Shown here in pieces: positions 35,265 through 43,357 of a DNA stretch of 53,081 bases. Every line of letters begins with the position of its first letter. Position 1 is the stretch's first letter. Below the pieces are notes generated by a model, which saw only the letters and a list, made by a program, of their open reading frames with translations, did not search any database and was not told the DNA's origin. The position numbers and the translations under genes were made by a program. Location of the stretch: NCBI GenBank assembly GCA_022825235.1, contig JAJDYI010000087.1, positions 1 to 53,081 on the forward strand. Reading direction: 5' to 3'. This stretch comes from Alphaproteobacteria bacterium. GTDB taxonomy: Bacteria > Pseudomonadota > Alphaproteobacteria > TMED109.

Positions 35265-36022
35265 CAGATCGCGCGGCCCCGCTCAAGGTGATCCAGGGAA
35301 GCGAGGGCCTCGTCGCCCAGAACCTGACCCACCGGATTCGGAAACGCCTGGTGATCAGCAACGTCTCCCTGCGACTGGCCCGAGGCGAAGCCGTCGCCCT
35401 GCTGGGTCCCAACGGTGCCGGCAAGACCACCACGTTTCATCTGCTCGCAGGGCTGCGACCCACCGACTCGGGCTCCATCCGGCTGGACGGCCACACCATT
35501 ACCCGCTGGCCGCTCTACCGTCGGGCCCGGCACGGCATCGGCTATCTTGCTCAGCAGCCTTCCATCTTCCGCAACATGTCGGTCGAGGGAAACATCCGGG
35601 CCGCGCTTGAGACTGTGGAGCCCGTCGTGTCGCTTCGTGAGCAGACGCTCGACGAGCTCCTTACCGACTTCTCCCTGCTGCACATTCGCAAGGCCTCAGC
35701 GCTCGTGCTTTCGGGCGGTGAACGGCGTCGGGTCGAAATCGCACGGGCCCTGGCGTGCCGGCCCAGTTACCTCCTGCTGGACGAGCCGCTCGCCGGAATC
35801 GATCCCATCTTCGTGGGCGAGATGCGGAACTTGATCATGCACATCCGGGACCGTGGCATCGGCGTGCTCATCACCGATCACAATGTGCGGGAAGCGCTGG
35901 ACATCGTGGACCGTGCCTACGTACTCCACGACGGTCGGGTCCTGTGCCACGGCCCGCCCCGGGACATCGTTGCCAACGACGACGTTCGACGGGTCTACCT
36001 CGGCGACCGTTTTCGCATGTAG
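35261..36022 (+). CDS. lptB: LPS export ABC transporter ATPase LptB
   Basis: ATPase that powers extraction of lipopolysaccharide from the inner membrane, acting with LptF and LptG (not in the window). The 253-residue protein has Walker A GPNGAGKTTT, Q-loop YLAQQPSIFRNMSVEGN, signature LSGGERRRVEIARAL and Walker B LLLDEPLAGIDP. The switch histidine lies in ITDHNVREAL, and the LptB-typical C terminus DDVRRVYLGDRFRM is present. It starts at GTG 35261, coupled to lptA, and is followed after 8 bases by rpoN, the order found in many proteobacteria. Confidence 0.97.
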   Translation: MTDRAAPLKVIQGSEGLVAQNLTHRIRKRLVISNVSLRLARGEAVALLGPNGAGKTTTFHLLAGLRPTDSGSIRLDGHTITRWPLYRRARHGIGYLAQQPSIFRNMSVEGNIRAALETVEPVVSLREQTLDELLTDFSLLHIRKASALVLSGGERRRVEIARALACRPSYLLLDEPLAGIDPIFVGEMRNLIMHIRDRGIGVLITDHNVREALDIVDRAYVLHDGRVLCHGPPRDIVANDDVRRVYLGDRFRM

Positions 36023-36030
36023 GTTCGCCC

Positions 36031-37422
36031 GTGCGTGCCGCCCCCGGTCTGCGGATCGGTATCAGCCAGCGACTCACGATGACCCCGCAACTGCTGGAGT
36101 CAGTCCGGCTCCTGCAGCACGCTGGCGCCGATCTGAATCGGTACGTGGACGAGCAGCTCGCCTCAAATCCGCTCCTTGACCGGGCCGAACCGGAACACCG
36201 GGACCCCAAGGCGGAGGCGCTCGACTCCTGGTCGGACACCGGCGTCGTGTGGGCCCGTCCATCCGGTGGGGATGCCTCTTACACGGACGACCTGGAGGCG
36301 GACCAGCCGGACCTTCGCGCCCACCTAGCAGAGCAGGCGAACATCGATTTGCCGCCGGACGACCGGGTGATCGCGGACCTGCTGATCGACCTGGTCGACG
36401 CAAACGGCTATCTCGCGGGTTTCGACCCGCTTGAGGTCGCCGAGCTGTCACGGACGACGGTGGCTGATGTGCTGCGCGTTCTGGGACAGCTGCAGACGTT
36501 CGACCCGCCCGGGGTCTGCGCCCGGTCGCTGGCCGAGTGCCTGCGGCTTCAATTGGTCTTCCGCGAGTCCGAATCCCCGAACATGCTGCTCCTCCTCGAG
36601 CATCTCGACCTTGTGGGCGAAGGCGCCGAAGACGAGCTCTGTGCCCTCGTCGGCGTGTCAATCGAGGACCTTCGGGCGATGCTGACCGAACTGCGGTCAC
36701 TGAATCCGAGACCCGGTCTGGCATTTGCCGGCCGGCGCGAGTTCCTCGGTGCTCCCGACCTCGTCGCGACGCCGAGTGCCGATGGCTGGCGGATCGAGCT
36801 CAATCCTGCGTGCTTCCCGCGGATCTACGCAGACCGGGCGGGGTACCTCGCAGCGCGGGCGCATCCCGGCGGCGGGACGGACGCCGGTTCGCTCGCCCGC
36901 CACTGGCAGGAGGCGGCCTGGCTGGTTCGGGCCCTGCGGCAGCGGGCCCAGTCGGTCTACCGGGTGGCCAGCGTCCTGGTCCGCATTCAAGATGACTACG
37001 TGCGCCACGGCGCGAGTCACCGTCGGCCGCTGTCGCTTCGGACTGTCGCCGGACTGGTCGATCTGCACGAAAGCACCGTCAGCCGGGTGGTCGCCAACAA
37101 GACCATGGCGACGCCGCGGGGGACCGTCCCGTTGCGGTCGTTCTTCGACCGCCGGCTCGGCAGCGCTGACGGAGGCGCCGCACATTCACCGAGCGCGGTG
37201 CGCGCGCGGATTCAGGCGCTCATCGACACTGAGGGCCCCGATCGTCCGCCGATGTCCGACCAGCAGATCGTCGGCGCGCTGGCAGCTTCGGGAGTCCAGG
37301 TGGCCCGGCGTACGGTCGCCAAGTACCGGCGCATGATGCGAATTCCGTCGTCGACACGGCGCCGACAGTCGAACCGACCACCGACATCACGGGCGCGCCG
37401 GGCGCAGGCTTCCGCGCCATAA
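36031..37422 (+). CDS. rpoN: RNA polymerase sigma-54 factor
   Basis: Alternative sigma factor that needs AAA+ activators and recognises -24/-12 promoters. The 463-residue protein has region I with QRLTMTPQLLESVRLLQ, an acidic region II, the core-binding domain (DLLIDLVDANGYLAG, TFDPPGVCARSLAECLRLQ, LNPRPG), a helix-turn-helix (LRTVAGLVDLHESTVSRVV), and the RpoN box ARRTVAKYRRMMRIPSS. The GTG at 36031 is taken; the open frame continues upstream but there overlaps lptB in another frame. A basic C-terminal tail of about 20 residues follows the box. The hpf gene usually found next is absent. Confidence 0.96.
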   Translation: MRAAPGLRIGISQRLTMTPQLLESVRLLQHAGADLNRYVDEQLASNPLLDRAEPEHRDPKAEALDSWSDTGVVWARPSGGDASYTDDLEADQPDLRAHLAEQANIDLPPDDRVIADLLIDLVDANGYLAGFDPLEVAELSRTTVADVLRVLGQLQTFDPPGVCARSLAECLRLQLVFRESESPNMLLLLEHLDLVGEGAEDELCALVGVSIEDLRAMLTELRSLNPRPGLAFAGRREFLGAPDLVATPSADGWRIELNPACFPRIYADRAGYLAARAHPGGGTDAGSLARHWQEAAWLVRALRQRAQSVYRVASVLVRIQDDYVRHGASHRRPLSLRTVAGLVDLHESTVSRVVANKTMATPRGTVPLRSFFDRRLGSADGGAAHSPSAVRARIQALIDTEGPDRPPMSDQQIVGALAASGVQVARRTVAKYRRMMRIPSSTRRRQSNRPPTSRARRAQASAP

Positions 37423-37431
37423 CGCGGTGTC

Positions 37432-37460
37432 TTGACTCCGCGCCGCGCTCGGCCCAATTT
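37432..37460 (+). promoter_or_regulatory. Putative sigma-70 promoter before ptsN, TTGACT-N17-CAATTT
   Basis: TTGACT at 37432-37437 and CAATTT at 37455-37460 are 17 bases apart, just after the rpoN stop. It would give the PTS genes their own start with a leader of about 87 bases. The layout resembles the stronger promoter at 12106. Confidence 0.4.
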
Positions 37461-37553
37461 CATCTTTCCCTGTTGGGTGCTGTCATCTGCCGGTCCGCGG
37501 ATATGCGGGTCCGGAAGGTTGTTCTTGCGCGCCGTCGGATCGGAACCGTTCGC

Positions 37554-38024
37554 ATGCAGCTCGGAAGCTTTCTTGCTCCTTCAGCCATCCTCCCGAGACT
37601 GACCGTCAACAGCACGCGGCAGCTGCTGCATACGCTTGCCAAGGTCGGGGCTCGCGAGACCGGGCTCGGGGAACGGGCGATCTTCCAGGCTTTGATGGCG
37701 CGCGAGCAACGCGGCTCGACCGGGTTTGGCCACGGGGTTGCGTTGCCGCACGCGCGTTTCAAGGGACTCGCCCGGGTCACCGGCGTCTTCGCGCGGCTGA
37801 TGCCGCCTATCGATTTCGACGCACCCGACGGCCGTCCGGTTGAATTGGTTTTCTGCCTGCTGAGTCCGGAACGAGACAACGCCGTGCACTTGGCCGCCCT
37901 GGCAACGATCTCGCGGCGACTCGGCCGAGCGAGTTTGCGCCGGGTACTGCGGGGCGCTAACGAGGCGGATGCGATGCACGCGCTGCTGACGGATCTGGAG
38001 CACACCCAGCCCGAGGCCGCATGA
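37554..38024 (+). CDS. ptsN: Nitrogen-regulatory PTS enzyme IIA (PtsN)
   Basis: Phosphocarrier end point of the nitrogen PTS, which regulates other proteins rather than importing sugar. The 156-residue protein begins at MQLGSFLAPSAIL, matching the usual PtsN start, and holds the phospho-accepting histidine in GHGVALPHARF. The fold continues with DFDAPDGRPVELVFCLLSPE and HLAALATISRRL. The ATG at 37554 is chosen over an in-frame start at 37473 because the extra 27 residues are basic and unlike the family. The stop overlaps hprK as ATGA. Confidence 0.94.
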   Translation: MQLGSFLAPSAILPRLTVNSTRQLLHTLAKVGARETGLGERAIFQALMAREQRGSTGFGHGVALPHARFKGLARVTGVFARLMPPIDFDAPDGRPVELVFCLLSPERDNAVHLAALATISRRLGRASLRRVLRGANEADAMHALLTDLEHTQPEAA

Positions 38025-38458
38025 CCCGAACCGGTACGTGCGTCGCGGTTGACGGCCGTGGCGTGCTGCTGCAGGGACCGAGCGGCGCCGGCAAGTCCGA
38101 TTTGGCCCTGCGCCTCATCGACGGCGGTGCCGAACTCGTGGCGGACGATCGTGTCGTGCTCGAATCGCGCGCAGGCGTGCTCTCGGCCAGCGCACCGGCT
38201 GCGCTCCGGGGGCTGCTCGAGGTCAGGGGACTCGGCATCTTCCGCCTTCCGTACCGGACCAGCGTGGCAGTGACGCTGATAGCCCAGCTGGGCGGCGAGC
38301 GCGACGACCGTCTTCCGCCGCCGAACACGACCACGATCCTCGGGCACGAGCTGGCCGCCATCGAGCTCTCGGGGGAGCGCGCGTCGGCCGCCGCGCGGGT
38401 GCGCCTGGCGCTCGGTAAGGCGGTATCGGTGGCCGGGGTGATGGGAGATGCAGCGTGA
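38021..38458 (+). CDS. hprK: HPr kinase/phosphorylase, short alphaproteobacterial form
   Basis: Phosphorylates and dephosphorylates HPr on a regulatory serine. At 145 residues it is only the catalytic core: the N-terminal domain of the Gram-positive enzyme is absent, as is usual in alphaproteobacteria. Walker A is QGPSGAGKSDLALRL near residues 18-32, followed by LVADDRV and RGLLEVRGLGI, the HPrK signature region. Its target serine is visible in the HPr encoded two genes later. It is coupled on both sides by ATGA and GTGA overlaps. The rapZ gene often found next to it is missing. Confidence 0.93.
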   Translation: MTRTGTCVAVDGRGVLLQGPSGAGKSDLALRLIDGGAELVADDRVVLESRAGVLSASAPAALRGLLEVRGLGIFRLPYRTSVAVTLIAQLGGERDDRLPPPNTTTILGHELAAIELSGERASAAARVRLALGKAVSVAGVMGDAA

Positions 38459-38925
38459 GCGAACCGGCCGGTCGTTCCGACGAAAAGTTCGATGGCGTCG
38501 GCATCGTGGTGGTCACGCACGGCCGGTTCGGCGCCGAGCTTGTTGCCGCAACAGAACACGCGGTCGGCGCCATGCCGGCTGTCCGCGTGCTCGAGGTCGG
38601 CCCGACCGACGACATCGAGGAGCGCCGGCGCGCCATCCGTCAGGCGGGCGACGCGGTGAACTCCGGGCGCGGCGTCATCTACATCGTTGACGTGTTTGGC
38701 AGCACCCCAGCCAACCTCACCAGATCTGTCGTGCAAGACACGAAACCGGAAGGGCAGGCCATGATGCTGGCCAACCCCAATCTGGCGGTCATGTACAAGC
38801 TCGCCGAAGCCCGCGGACGCGACATGCCGCTCTCCGACCTGCTGGATACCGCGCGCTCGGCTGGCCGCAAGAACATGCTGGAACTCGGGGAAGCGCTGCG
38901 GGGCGGCCGGGACGCCACCGAGTGA
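38455..38925 (+). CDS. Mannose-type PTS EIIA domain protein
   Basis: A 156-residue cytoplasmic phosphocarrier of the EIIA-Man fold. The acceptor histidine lies in VVTHGRFGAELVAA, and IVDVFGSTPANLT is the family's second signature. LANPNLAVMYKLAE matches the region after it. No IIB, IIC or IID partner genes are adjacent, so it is more likely a regulatory end point than part of a sugar transporter, as proposed for alphaproteobacterial relatives. It starts at GTG 38455 overlapping the hprK stop, and its own stop overlaps the HPr start. Confidence 0.92.
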   Translation: MSEPAGRSDEKFDGVGIVVVTHGRFGAELVAATEHAVGAMPAVRVLEVGPTDDIEERRRAIRQAGDAVNSGRGVIYIVDVFGSTPANLTRSVVQDTKPEGQAMMLANPNLAVMYKLAEARGRDMPLSDLLDTARSAGRKNMLELGEALRGGRDATE

Positions 38926-39209
38926 ACCCAGCGCAACTGACTGCTTCCCGGACGGCCCAGATCCGCAACCTCCGTGGTCTGCATGCGCGGGCGGCGGCAC
39001 GGTTCGTGAAATGCGCCAGCCAGTTTCAGGCCGACGTCATCGTGCGCAAGGATGAGCTGTTCGCGGACGGCAAGTCCATTTTGGGCCTGATGGCGCTGTC
39101 CGCGTCACTCGGGACCACCGTCTCCATTGAAGCGAGCGGTCCGGAAGCTGCGTCAGCCATCGCCGCCCTCGGTCAGCTTGTGGACGAAGGATTCGGCGAA
39201 GAACACTGA
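38922..39209 (+). CDS. ptsH: Phosphocarrier protein HPr
   Basis: A 95-residue HPr that passes phosphate from enzyme I to the EIIA proteins. The active histidine is in RGLHARAAARFV and the HprK target serine in DGKSILGLMALSAS. Enzyme I (ptsP), which would phosphorylate it, is not in the window. In alphaproteobacteria this gene may be called ptsH or ptsO/npr. It starts at GTG 38922, overlapping the upstream stop, and ends the run: the next genes are on the opposite strand and look foreign. Confidence 0.94.
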   Translation: MNPAQLTASRTAQIRNLRGLHARAAARFVKCASQFQADVIVRKDELFADGKSILGLMALSASLGTTVSIEASGPEAASAIAALGQLVDEGFGEEH

Positions 39210-39309
39210 TCCTGCCATCCGGAATTCAGGCTATCCGGTACGCGGGACCACGCATTTCGTTGACGGCTGAGCCATTTCCCGGGACATGGTTCCGGCACGT
39301 TCGCGGGCA

Positions 39310-39339
39310 CCGCGGTCGTGGCCATGCATCCCACCGCGG
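39310..39339. terminator. Hairpin between convergent HPr gene and accessory cassette
   Basis: CCGCGGT at 39310-39316 pairs with ACCGCGG at 39333-39339 across a 16-base loop, in the 142-base convergent gap. It could stop transcripts from either side. CGCGGGCAC also occurs twice directly at 39302-39310 and 39335-39343. Confidence 0.4.
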
Positions 39340-39351
39340 GCACGCGCGGCG

Positions 39352-40038
39352 CTACGGCCGAGAAAGCGTGTCTTCAGGCTGGTTCAAGGGATAAATGAGG
39401 TTCAGCGCCGCAAGAATCGTGATGCTGAATTCCGTCAGTTCTCCCCGCCTCGGGGCGTCGGTTGCCATGTTCACCAAGCCCTCCACGGCCACGATCACGA
39501 GCAGGTAACCGAGATACTGGTACCGCTTCGGGATGGGTATCCCCCAAGCGTCGAGAAACCGGCGCGCGAATGCAGAGGCATGGTACAGGGGCTTAATCAA
39601 CCCCAGGTAGAGCACGAACAGCAGCAAGATTCCCTTCGAGAAAATGTCCTTGTTGATCGACATCCCGCCAACGGCAAGGTTGTGGAGATTGATCTCCTGC
39701 TGCTTGTTGTGGCTCAGGAAAAACTCCGAACTGTCGATGGCAAGCAGCCTTTGCCCCCAGGAGATCTCTTCACCCGCGCCAAAGATCGCCAGCACCGAGA
39801 GCACGGCAAGGACCGACCGCTGCCTCCAGTTGAGAAGATGCCGGTATTTCCAGAGCCGGCCCGCCATGAGCACGGCGACCGAGCCCAGCGCGAAAACCGT
39901 CAACCACTCCAGCAGCCCGTCCTCGGCCGTATAGACGCTGTGGAAGTAATCGTGATTCACAAGACTGAGAAACACGCCCAGGCCGAACAGGATCGCAGCA
40001 TTGACCAGGACAAACGTTTCGGTTCTATCAACGGGCAT
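39352..40038 (-). CDS. Uncharacterised polytopic membrane protein with a GEEISWGQR motif
   Basis: A 228-residue integral membrane protein with about five hydrophobic segments. Striking features are EDGLLEWLT near the first loop, AGEEISWGQRLL at the end of the third segment, and QQEINLHNL in the next loop; the paired glutamates plus Trp, Gln, Arg and His look like a conserved polar site at the membrane. I have seen this motif set in uncharacterised bacterial proteins but know no function. The ATG at 40038 has GGAGG about 10 bases upstream and overlaps the preceding gene by 11 bases. Last gene of a three-gene minus-strand cassette of lower GC than its surroundings. Confidence 0.82.
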   Translation of the reverse strand: MPVDRTETFVLVNAAILFGLGVFLSLVNHDYFHSVYTAEDGLLEWLTVFALGSVAVLMAGRLWKYRHLLNWRQRSVLAVLSVLAIFGAGEEISWGQRLLAIDSSEFFLSHNKQQEINLHNLAVGGMSINKDIFSKGILLLFVLYLGLIKPLYHASAFARRFLDAWGIPIPKRYQYLGYLLVIVAVEGLVNMATDAPRRGELTEFSITILAALNLIYPLNQPEDTLSRP

Positions 40039-40612
40039 CGCGAAAGCGCCTCCAGACACGACTGCCGACATGCCACGAGGAATAGACGAAGACGATCGGA
40101 TCGATCAGATAATCCACGATGTTATCGCTCTCGCCGGCATCATGACCATGCAACAGCAGCGACAGGGTCGCCCAGACGGCAAGCAACCGGGTGGCCGCGA
40201 ATCCGACACACAACACGGCCAGGAACAGCAATCCCAAGGCTGCGTATGGATGGTACCCGACCGCGTAGAGGTCAATGGGTCCAACGCCCAATGCCGAGGG
40301 AAACATCACGAGACCCAGCCAGAAAATGCACGTGCGCAGTCCACCGAAGTCTTCCTCCGTCACCCTCTCGGGCAAGATGCCCCTTGCAGCAAGGCCTCCT
40401 AGAATCAATAACATGCCCACGCTGGGTTCCCCCTGAACCGCAGCAACGAACCCGATGAGAGGAACATGATCAAATTGAATTGAGAACGCCGCGGCCACTA
40501 TGGCCGCAGCGATCCCTAACCTGATGGACCAGCTGTCCGTGTAGCGGGCGGAACAGTAGACACCCAGCAAAACCAGTACGAATGCCCAACCGAAAGAACC
40601 GTATGCGGTCAT
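40028..40612 (-). CDS. Uncharacterised polytopic membrane protein
   Basis: A 194-residue protein with about six hydrophobic segments and a final amphipathic stretch (DNIVDYLIDPIVFVYSSW) before a basic C terminus, suggesting a cytoplasmic tail. I recognise no family. Charged or polar residues inside or near the membrane include DHVP after segment 2 and GPIDLY after segment 4. The start codon overlaps the stop of the sialidase-like gene as ATGA, and its end overlaps the next gene by 11 bases, so all three are probably made together. The open frame extends further upstream, inside the preceding gene, but that part is not hydrophobic and is ignored. Confidence 0.75.
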   Translation of the reverse strand: MTAYGSFGWAFVLVLLGVYCSARYTDSWSIRLGIAAAIVAAAFSIQFDHVPLIGFVAAVQGEPSVGMLLILGGLAARGILPERVTEEDFGGLRTCIFWLGLVMFPSALGVGPIDLYAVGYHPYAALGLLFLAVLCVGFAATRLLAVWATLSLLLHGHDAGESDNIVDYLIDPIVFVYSSWHVGSRVWRRFRDAR

Positions 40613-41823
40613 GGTTCCGTAGCGGGACCACGCCGTATTCGTGCAAGCCAGGTTTCGTTGAACGTAACGTGCTTTATGTATTGACGGTTGTACGTATAGG
40701 CAACATGGATACGCCCGCTTGAGTCCCGCAAGATCGACGGGTAGGAAAAGTGCTGCCCGGAGCCGGTTTCGGAACGCTCGATATCGTAGATCCGTGCCCA
40801 TTCGCCCGGATCCCGCTCGGATATGGCCAGCGACAAGTTGTTTCGCCCAGTCTCTGAATGGTTGTAAACCATGAGGGTTTCACTGCTGGCCAGCCGAATG
40901 GCGTCAATTGCGCTATCGGGATTCGGCAGATTCGAGTGTCGTGGAGGAGAAAAATTCAATCCTGCATCGTTCGTGCTGACGTAGTGAACACGCTTAACTG
41001 CCTCACCTGCATACCGCATGAAGACATGCGCGGTCTCCGCATCCACGACAACCAGCGCAGGCTGAATGTGACTTCGCCCTCGAGTCAGCCGCTGCTTTCC
41101 CCGGACCGATCCGTCAGGATTCAGGTGCAATAGCTCAGCGAACTTGCCCAGCAACTCGTGGTAGACCGGGAGCGCAATGCCCCCGTCCAGCATCTGGATG
41201 GGCCGGCCCCGTACCAGCGTACTTACATTGAACGCCGGGCTGCTGACCAGCCGCCTTGCCCGGCCAAATGTTGCCCCGCCGTCGCGGGAGACCATTGCAT
41301 TGATCGCACTGCCGGACCATCCACCGAATGAAACACTGACGAAAAAGACCCATACCTGTCCTGCGGCATCACGGAAACCGACGGGATTCCCCAACTTCTT
41401 GATGTATCTGCCTAATTCTTCAGAGAGCTTTGTTCTATTCATGATTTCGCGGGCGGCGCCCCACTGCTGCTCGTTCGGTGGCAAACGGGCCGTATAGATC
41501 CCCACGTCATGGGCCCCCTCTCTGCTCCCCCCGTACCAGAATGCCCGGGTTCCTCCATCGGCCAGTTCGATCAGGGTCGCGCTGTGCACCATCGCACGCC
41601 CTCCGGGATCGATGGCACGCTCCTCCCAGACGGGCTCAGCCTCCGAGTCTCCGATCATGTCAGCTGTGTGGGACACGGTCCCGACTGCATCGGCCCGGTA
41701 GCCCGGCGAAGCGATGTACGAAGTCACGGATTCAAGCGCCGGCAGCAAGGCAAAGCCCAGGAGCACACCGATGCCGGCGATGGTGAGCAAGCGTCGATTT
41801 GTTCTTGAAATAAACCGTACCAT
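40609..41823 (-). CDS. Membrane-anchored sialidase-fold (BNR repeat) protein
   Basis: A 404-residue protein with one N-terminal hydrophobic segment (LLTIAGIGVLLGFALLPAL) and a beta-propeller-like body. Asp-box repeats appear as SRDGGATF and STNDAGLNF, with GGWSGSAINAM before the first. Late repeats include FSYPSILRDSSGRIHVAYTY. These match the exo-alpha-sialidase-like BNR family, but the catalytic arginine triad cannot be assigned by eye and the substrate may not be sialic acid. The ATG at 41823 lies in an AT-rich patch. It leads a cassette with two membrane proteins, suggesting a surface-glycan role. Lower GC than neighbours suggests acquisition. Confidence 0.75.
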   Translation of the reverse strand: MVRFISRTNRRLLTIAGIGVLLGFALLPALESVTSYIASPGYRADAVGTVSHTADMIGDSEAEPVWEERAIDPGGRAMVHSATLIELADGGTRAFWYGGSREGAHDVGIYTARLPPNEQQWGAAREIMNRTKLSEELGRYIKKLGNPVGFRDAAGQVWVFFVSVSFGGWSGSAINAMVSRDGGATFGRARRLVSSPAFNVSTLVRGRPIQMLDGGIALPVYHELLGKFAELLHLNPDGSVRGKQRLTRGRSHIQPALVVVDAETAHVFMRYAGEAVKRVHYVSTNDAGLNFSPPRHSNLPNPDSAIDAIRLASSETLMVYNHSETGRNNLSLAISERDPGEWARIYDIERSETGSGQHFSYPSILRDSSGRIHVAYTYNRQYIKHVTFNETWLARIRRGPATEP

Positions 41824-41857
41824 AAACAACTACTTCACAGATCTTGTGTTTCCGAAA

Positions 41858-41886
41858 AGAGTACAAACGACTTGGGAACCCTTCAA
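41858..41886 (-). promoter_or_regulatory. Possible promoter of the accessory cassette
   Basis: On the minus strand TTGAAG (41886-41881) and TACTCT (41863-41858) are 17 bases apart within an AT-rich patch, 35 bases upstream of the ATG at 41823. Both hexamers are imperfect. Confidence 0.3.
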
Positions 41887-42017
41887 TAAACCCTATTCTA
41901 CAATTGGACCGGCACCCCCCGTCCGATATTCTGTGACTGCCTGTCGCCGCGTGTAAAACGCAGGCAAACACACGGGCCTGCAGCGCCCCCGAGCCAGAAC
42001 CATGACACCCGGGCCGA

Positions 42018-42023
42018 TATACT
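42018..42023 (+). promoter_or_regulatory. Putative -10 element for ahcY
   Basis: TATACT lies 22 bases upstream of the ahcY start. No matching -35 is visible (CAGAAC at 17 bases). I looked for an S-adenosylhomocysteine riboswitch in the upstream 100 bases and did not recognise one. Confidence 0.3.
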
Positions 42024-42045
42024 GCGCCGCTCTCGTGAGGGGATG

Positions 42046-43356
42046 ATGGCCGCTATGACCTCCATACGTCTGGACTACAAGATCGCCGACCTCGGACTAG
42101 CCGACTGGGGCCGCAGGGAAATCGAGATCGCCGAGACGGAAATGCCGGGCCTGATGGCGCTCCGCGACGAGTACGCCGGCCAGAAACCCCTCAGCGGGGC
42201 CCGCATCGCTGGCTGCCTGCACATGACCATCCAGACGGCCGTCCTGATCGAGACCCTGCTCGAACTCGGCGCCGAGGTTCGGTGGAGCTCGTGCAACGTT
42301 TTTTCCACTCAGGATCAGGCGGCCGCCGCGATGGCAGCACGAGGCATCCCCGTGTTCGCCTGGAAGGACGAATCCGAGGAAGAGTTCTGGTGGTGCATCG
42401 ATCAGACCATCCGAGGCCCGGATGACTGGACCCCGAATCTCATCCTCGATGACGGCGGCGACCTCACGAAGGTCATGCACGAACAGCATGCGGACCTGAT
42501 GCGCGATCAGGTCCGTGGCATCTCCGAAGAAACCACCACGGGCGTACGTCGTCTCGCCCAGATGGCGGCGGAAGGCAGCTTGCTCGTACCGGCCATCAAC
42601 GTGAACGATTCGGTAACGAAATCGAAATTCGACAACCTCTATGGATGCCGCGAAAGCCTGGTTGACGGCATCCGCCGGGCAACCGACGTCATGCTCTCGG
42701 GCAAGGTGGCGGTGGTTGCGGGCTTCGGAGATGTCGGCAAGGGATCGGCGGCCTCGTTACGGAATGCAGGCGCGCGGGTGCTGGTGACTGAAATTGATCC
42801 GATCTGCGCGTTGCAAGCGGCCATGGAAGGCTACGAGGTCACCACGATGGATGCGGCCGCACCTCGGGGCGATGTCTTCGTGACAGCTACCGGGAACACC
42901 GACGTCATCACGTTGGACCACATGCGGGCCATGAAGGATCGAGCCATCGTCTGCAACATCGGCCACTTTGACAACGAGATCGAGGTTGCGGGCCTGTCCA
43001 ATTTGGTCTGGGAGGAAGTAAAGCCCCAGGTCGACCAGATTCGCTTTCCCGACGGGCACCGGATCATCCTGTTGGCTCGTGGCCGACTCGTGAATCTCGG
43101 ATGTGCAACCGGGCATCCGAGCTTCGTGATGAGCGCCTCGTTCACCAACCAGGTGCTCGCCCAGATCGAACTTTGGACACAGAGCGACCGGTACGCGCTC
43201 GCCGTGCACGTGTTGCCCAAACATCTCGACGAGAAAGTTGCGAGCCTGCACCTTGAGCGCCTGGGTGCGGAGCTCACCCGCTTGACCCCAACCCAGGCCG
43301 ACTACCTCGGAATCGACCGCGACGGCCCGTTCAAGCCGGCAGCTTACCGCTACTAG
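42046..43356 (+). CDS. ahcY: Adenosylhomocysteinase
   Basis: Hydrolyses S-adenosylhomocysteine to homocysteine and adenosine, removing the product that inhibits methyltransferases. The 436-residue protein has [54 protein letters not shown] (substrate region), the NAD-binding loop [22 protein letters not shown] and [13 protein letters not shown]. The C terminus KPAAYRY is standard. Three ATGs compete (42043, 42046, 42055); GAGG at 42037-42040 favours 42046. It sits where HPr is followed by ahcY in some relatives, separated here by the foreign-looking cassette. Confidence 0.97.
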   Translation: MAAMTSIRLDYKIADLGLADWGRREIEIAETEMPGLMALRDEYAGQKPLSGARIAGCLHMTIQTAVLIETLLELGAEVRWSSCNVFSTQDQAAAAMAARGIPVFAWKDESEEEFWWCIDQTIRGPDDWTPNLILDDGGDLTKVMHEQHADLMRDQVRGISEETTTGVRRLAQMAAEGSLLVPAINVNDSVTKSKFDNLYGCRESLVDGIRRATDVMLSGKVAVVAGFGDVGKGSAASLRNAGARVLVTEIDPICALQAAMEGYEVTTMDAAAPRGDVFVTATGNTDVITLDHMRAMKDRAIVCNIGHFDNEIEVAGLSNLVWEEVKPQVDQIRFPDGHRIILLARGRLVNLGCATGHPSFVMSASFTNQVLAQIELWTQSDRYALAVHVLPKHLDEKVASLHLERLGAELTRLTPTQADYLGIDRDGPFKPAAYRY

Positions 43357-43357
43357 C

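Noticed and set aside
41930-42042. S-adenosylhomocysteine or SAM riboswitch upstream of ahcY
   Set aside because: I compared the stretch with the conserved sequence elements I remember for these riboswitches and found no convincing match.
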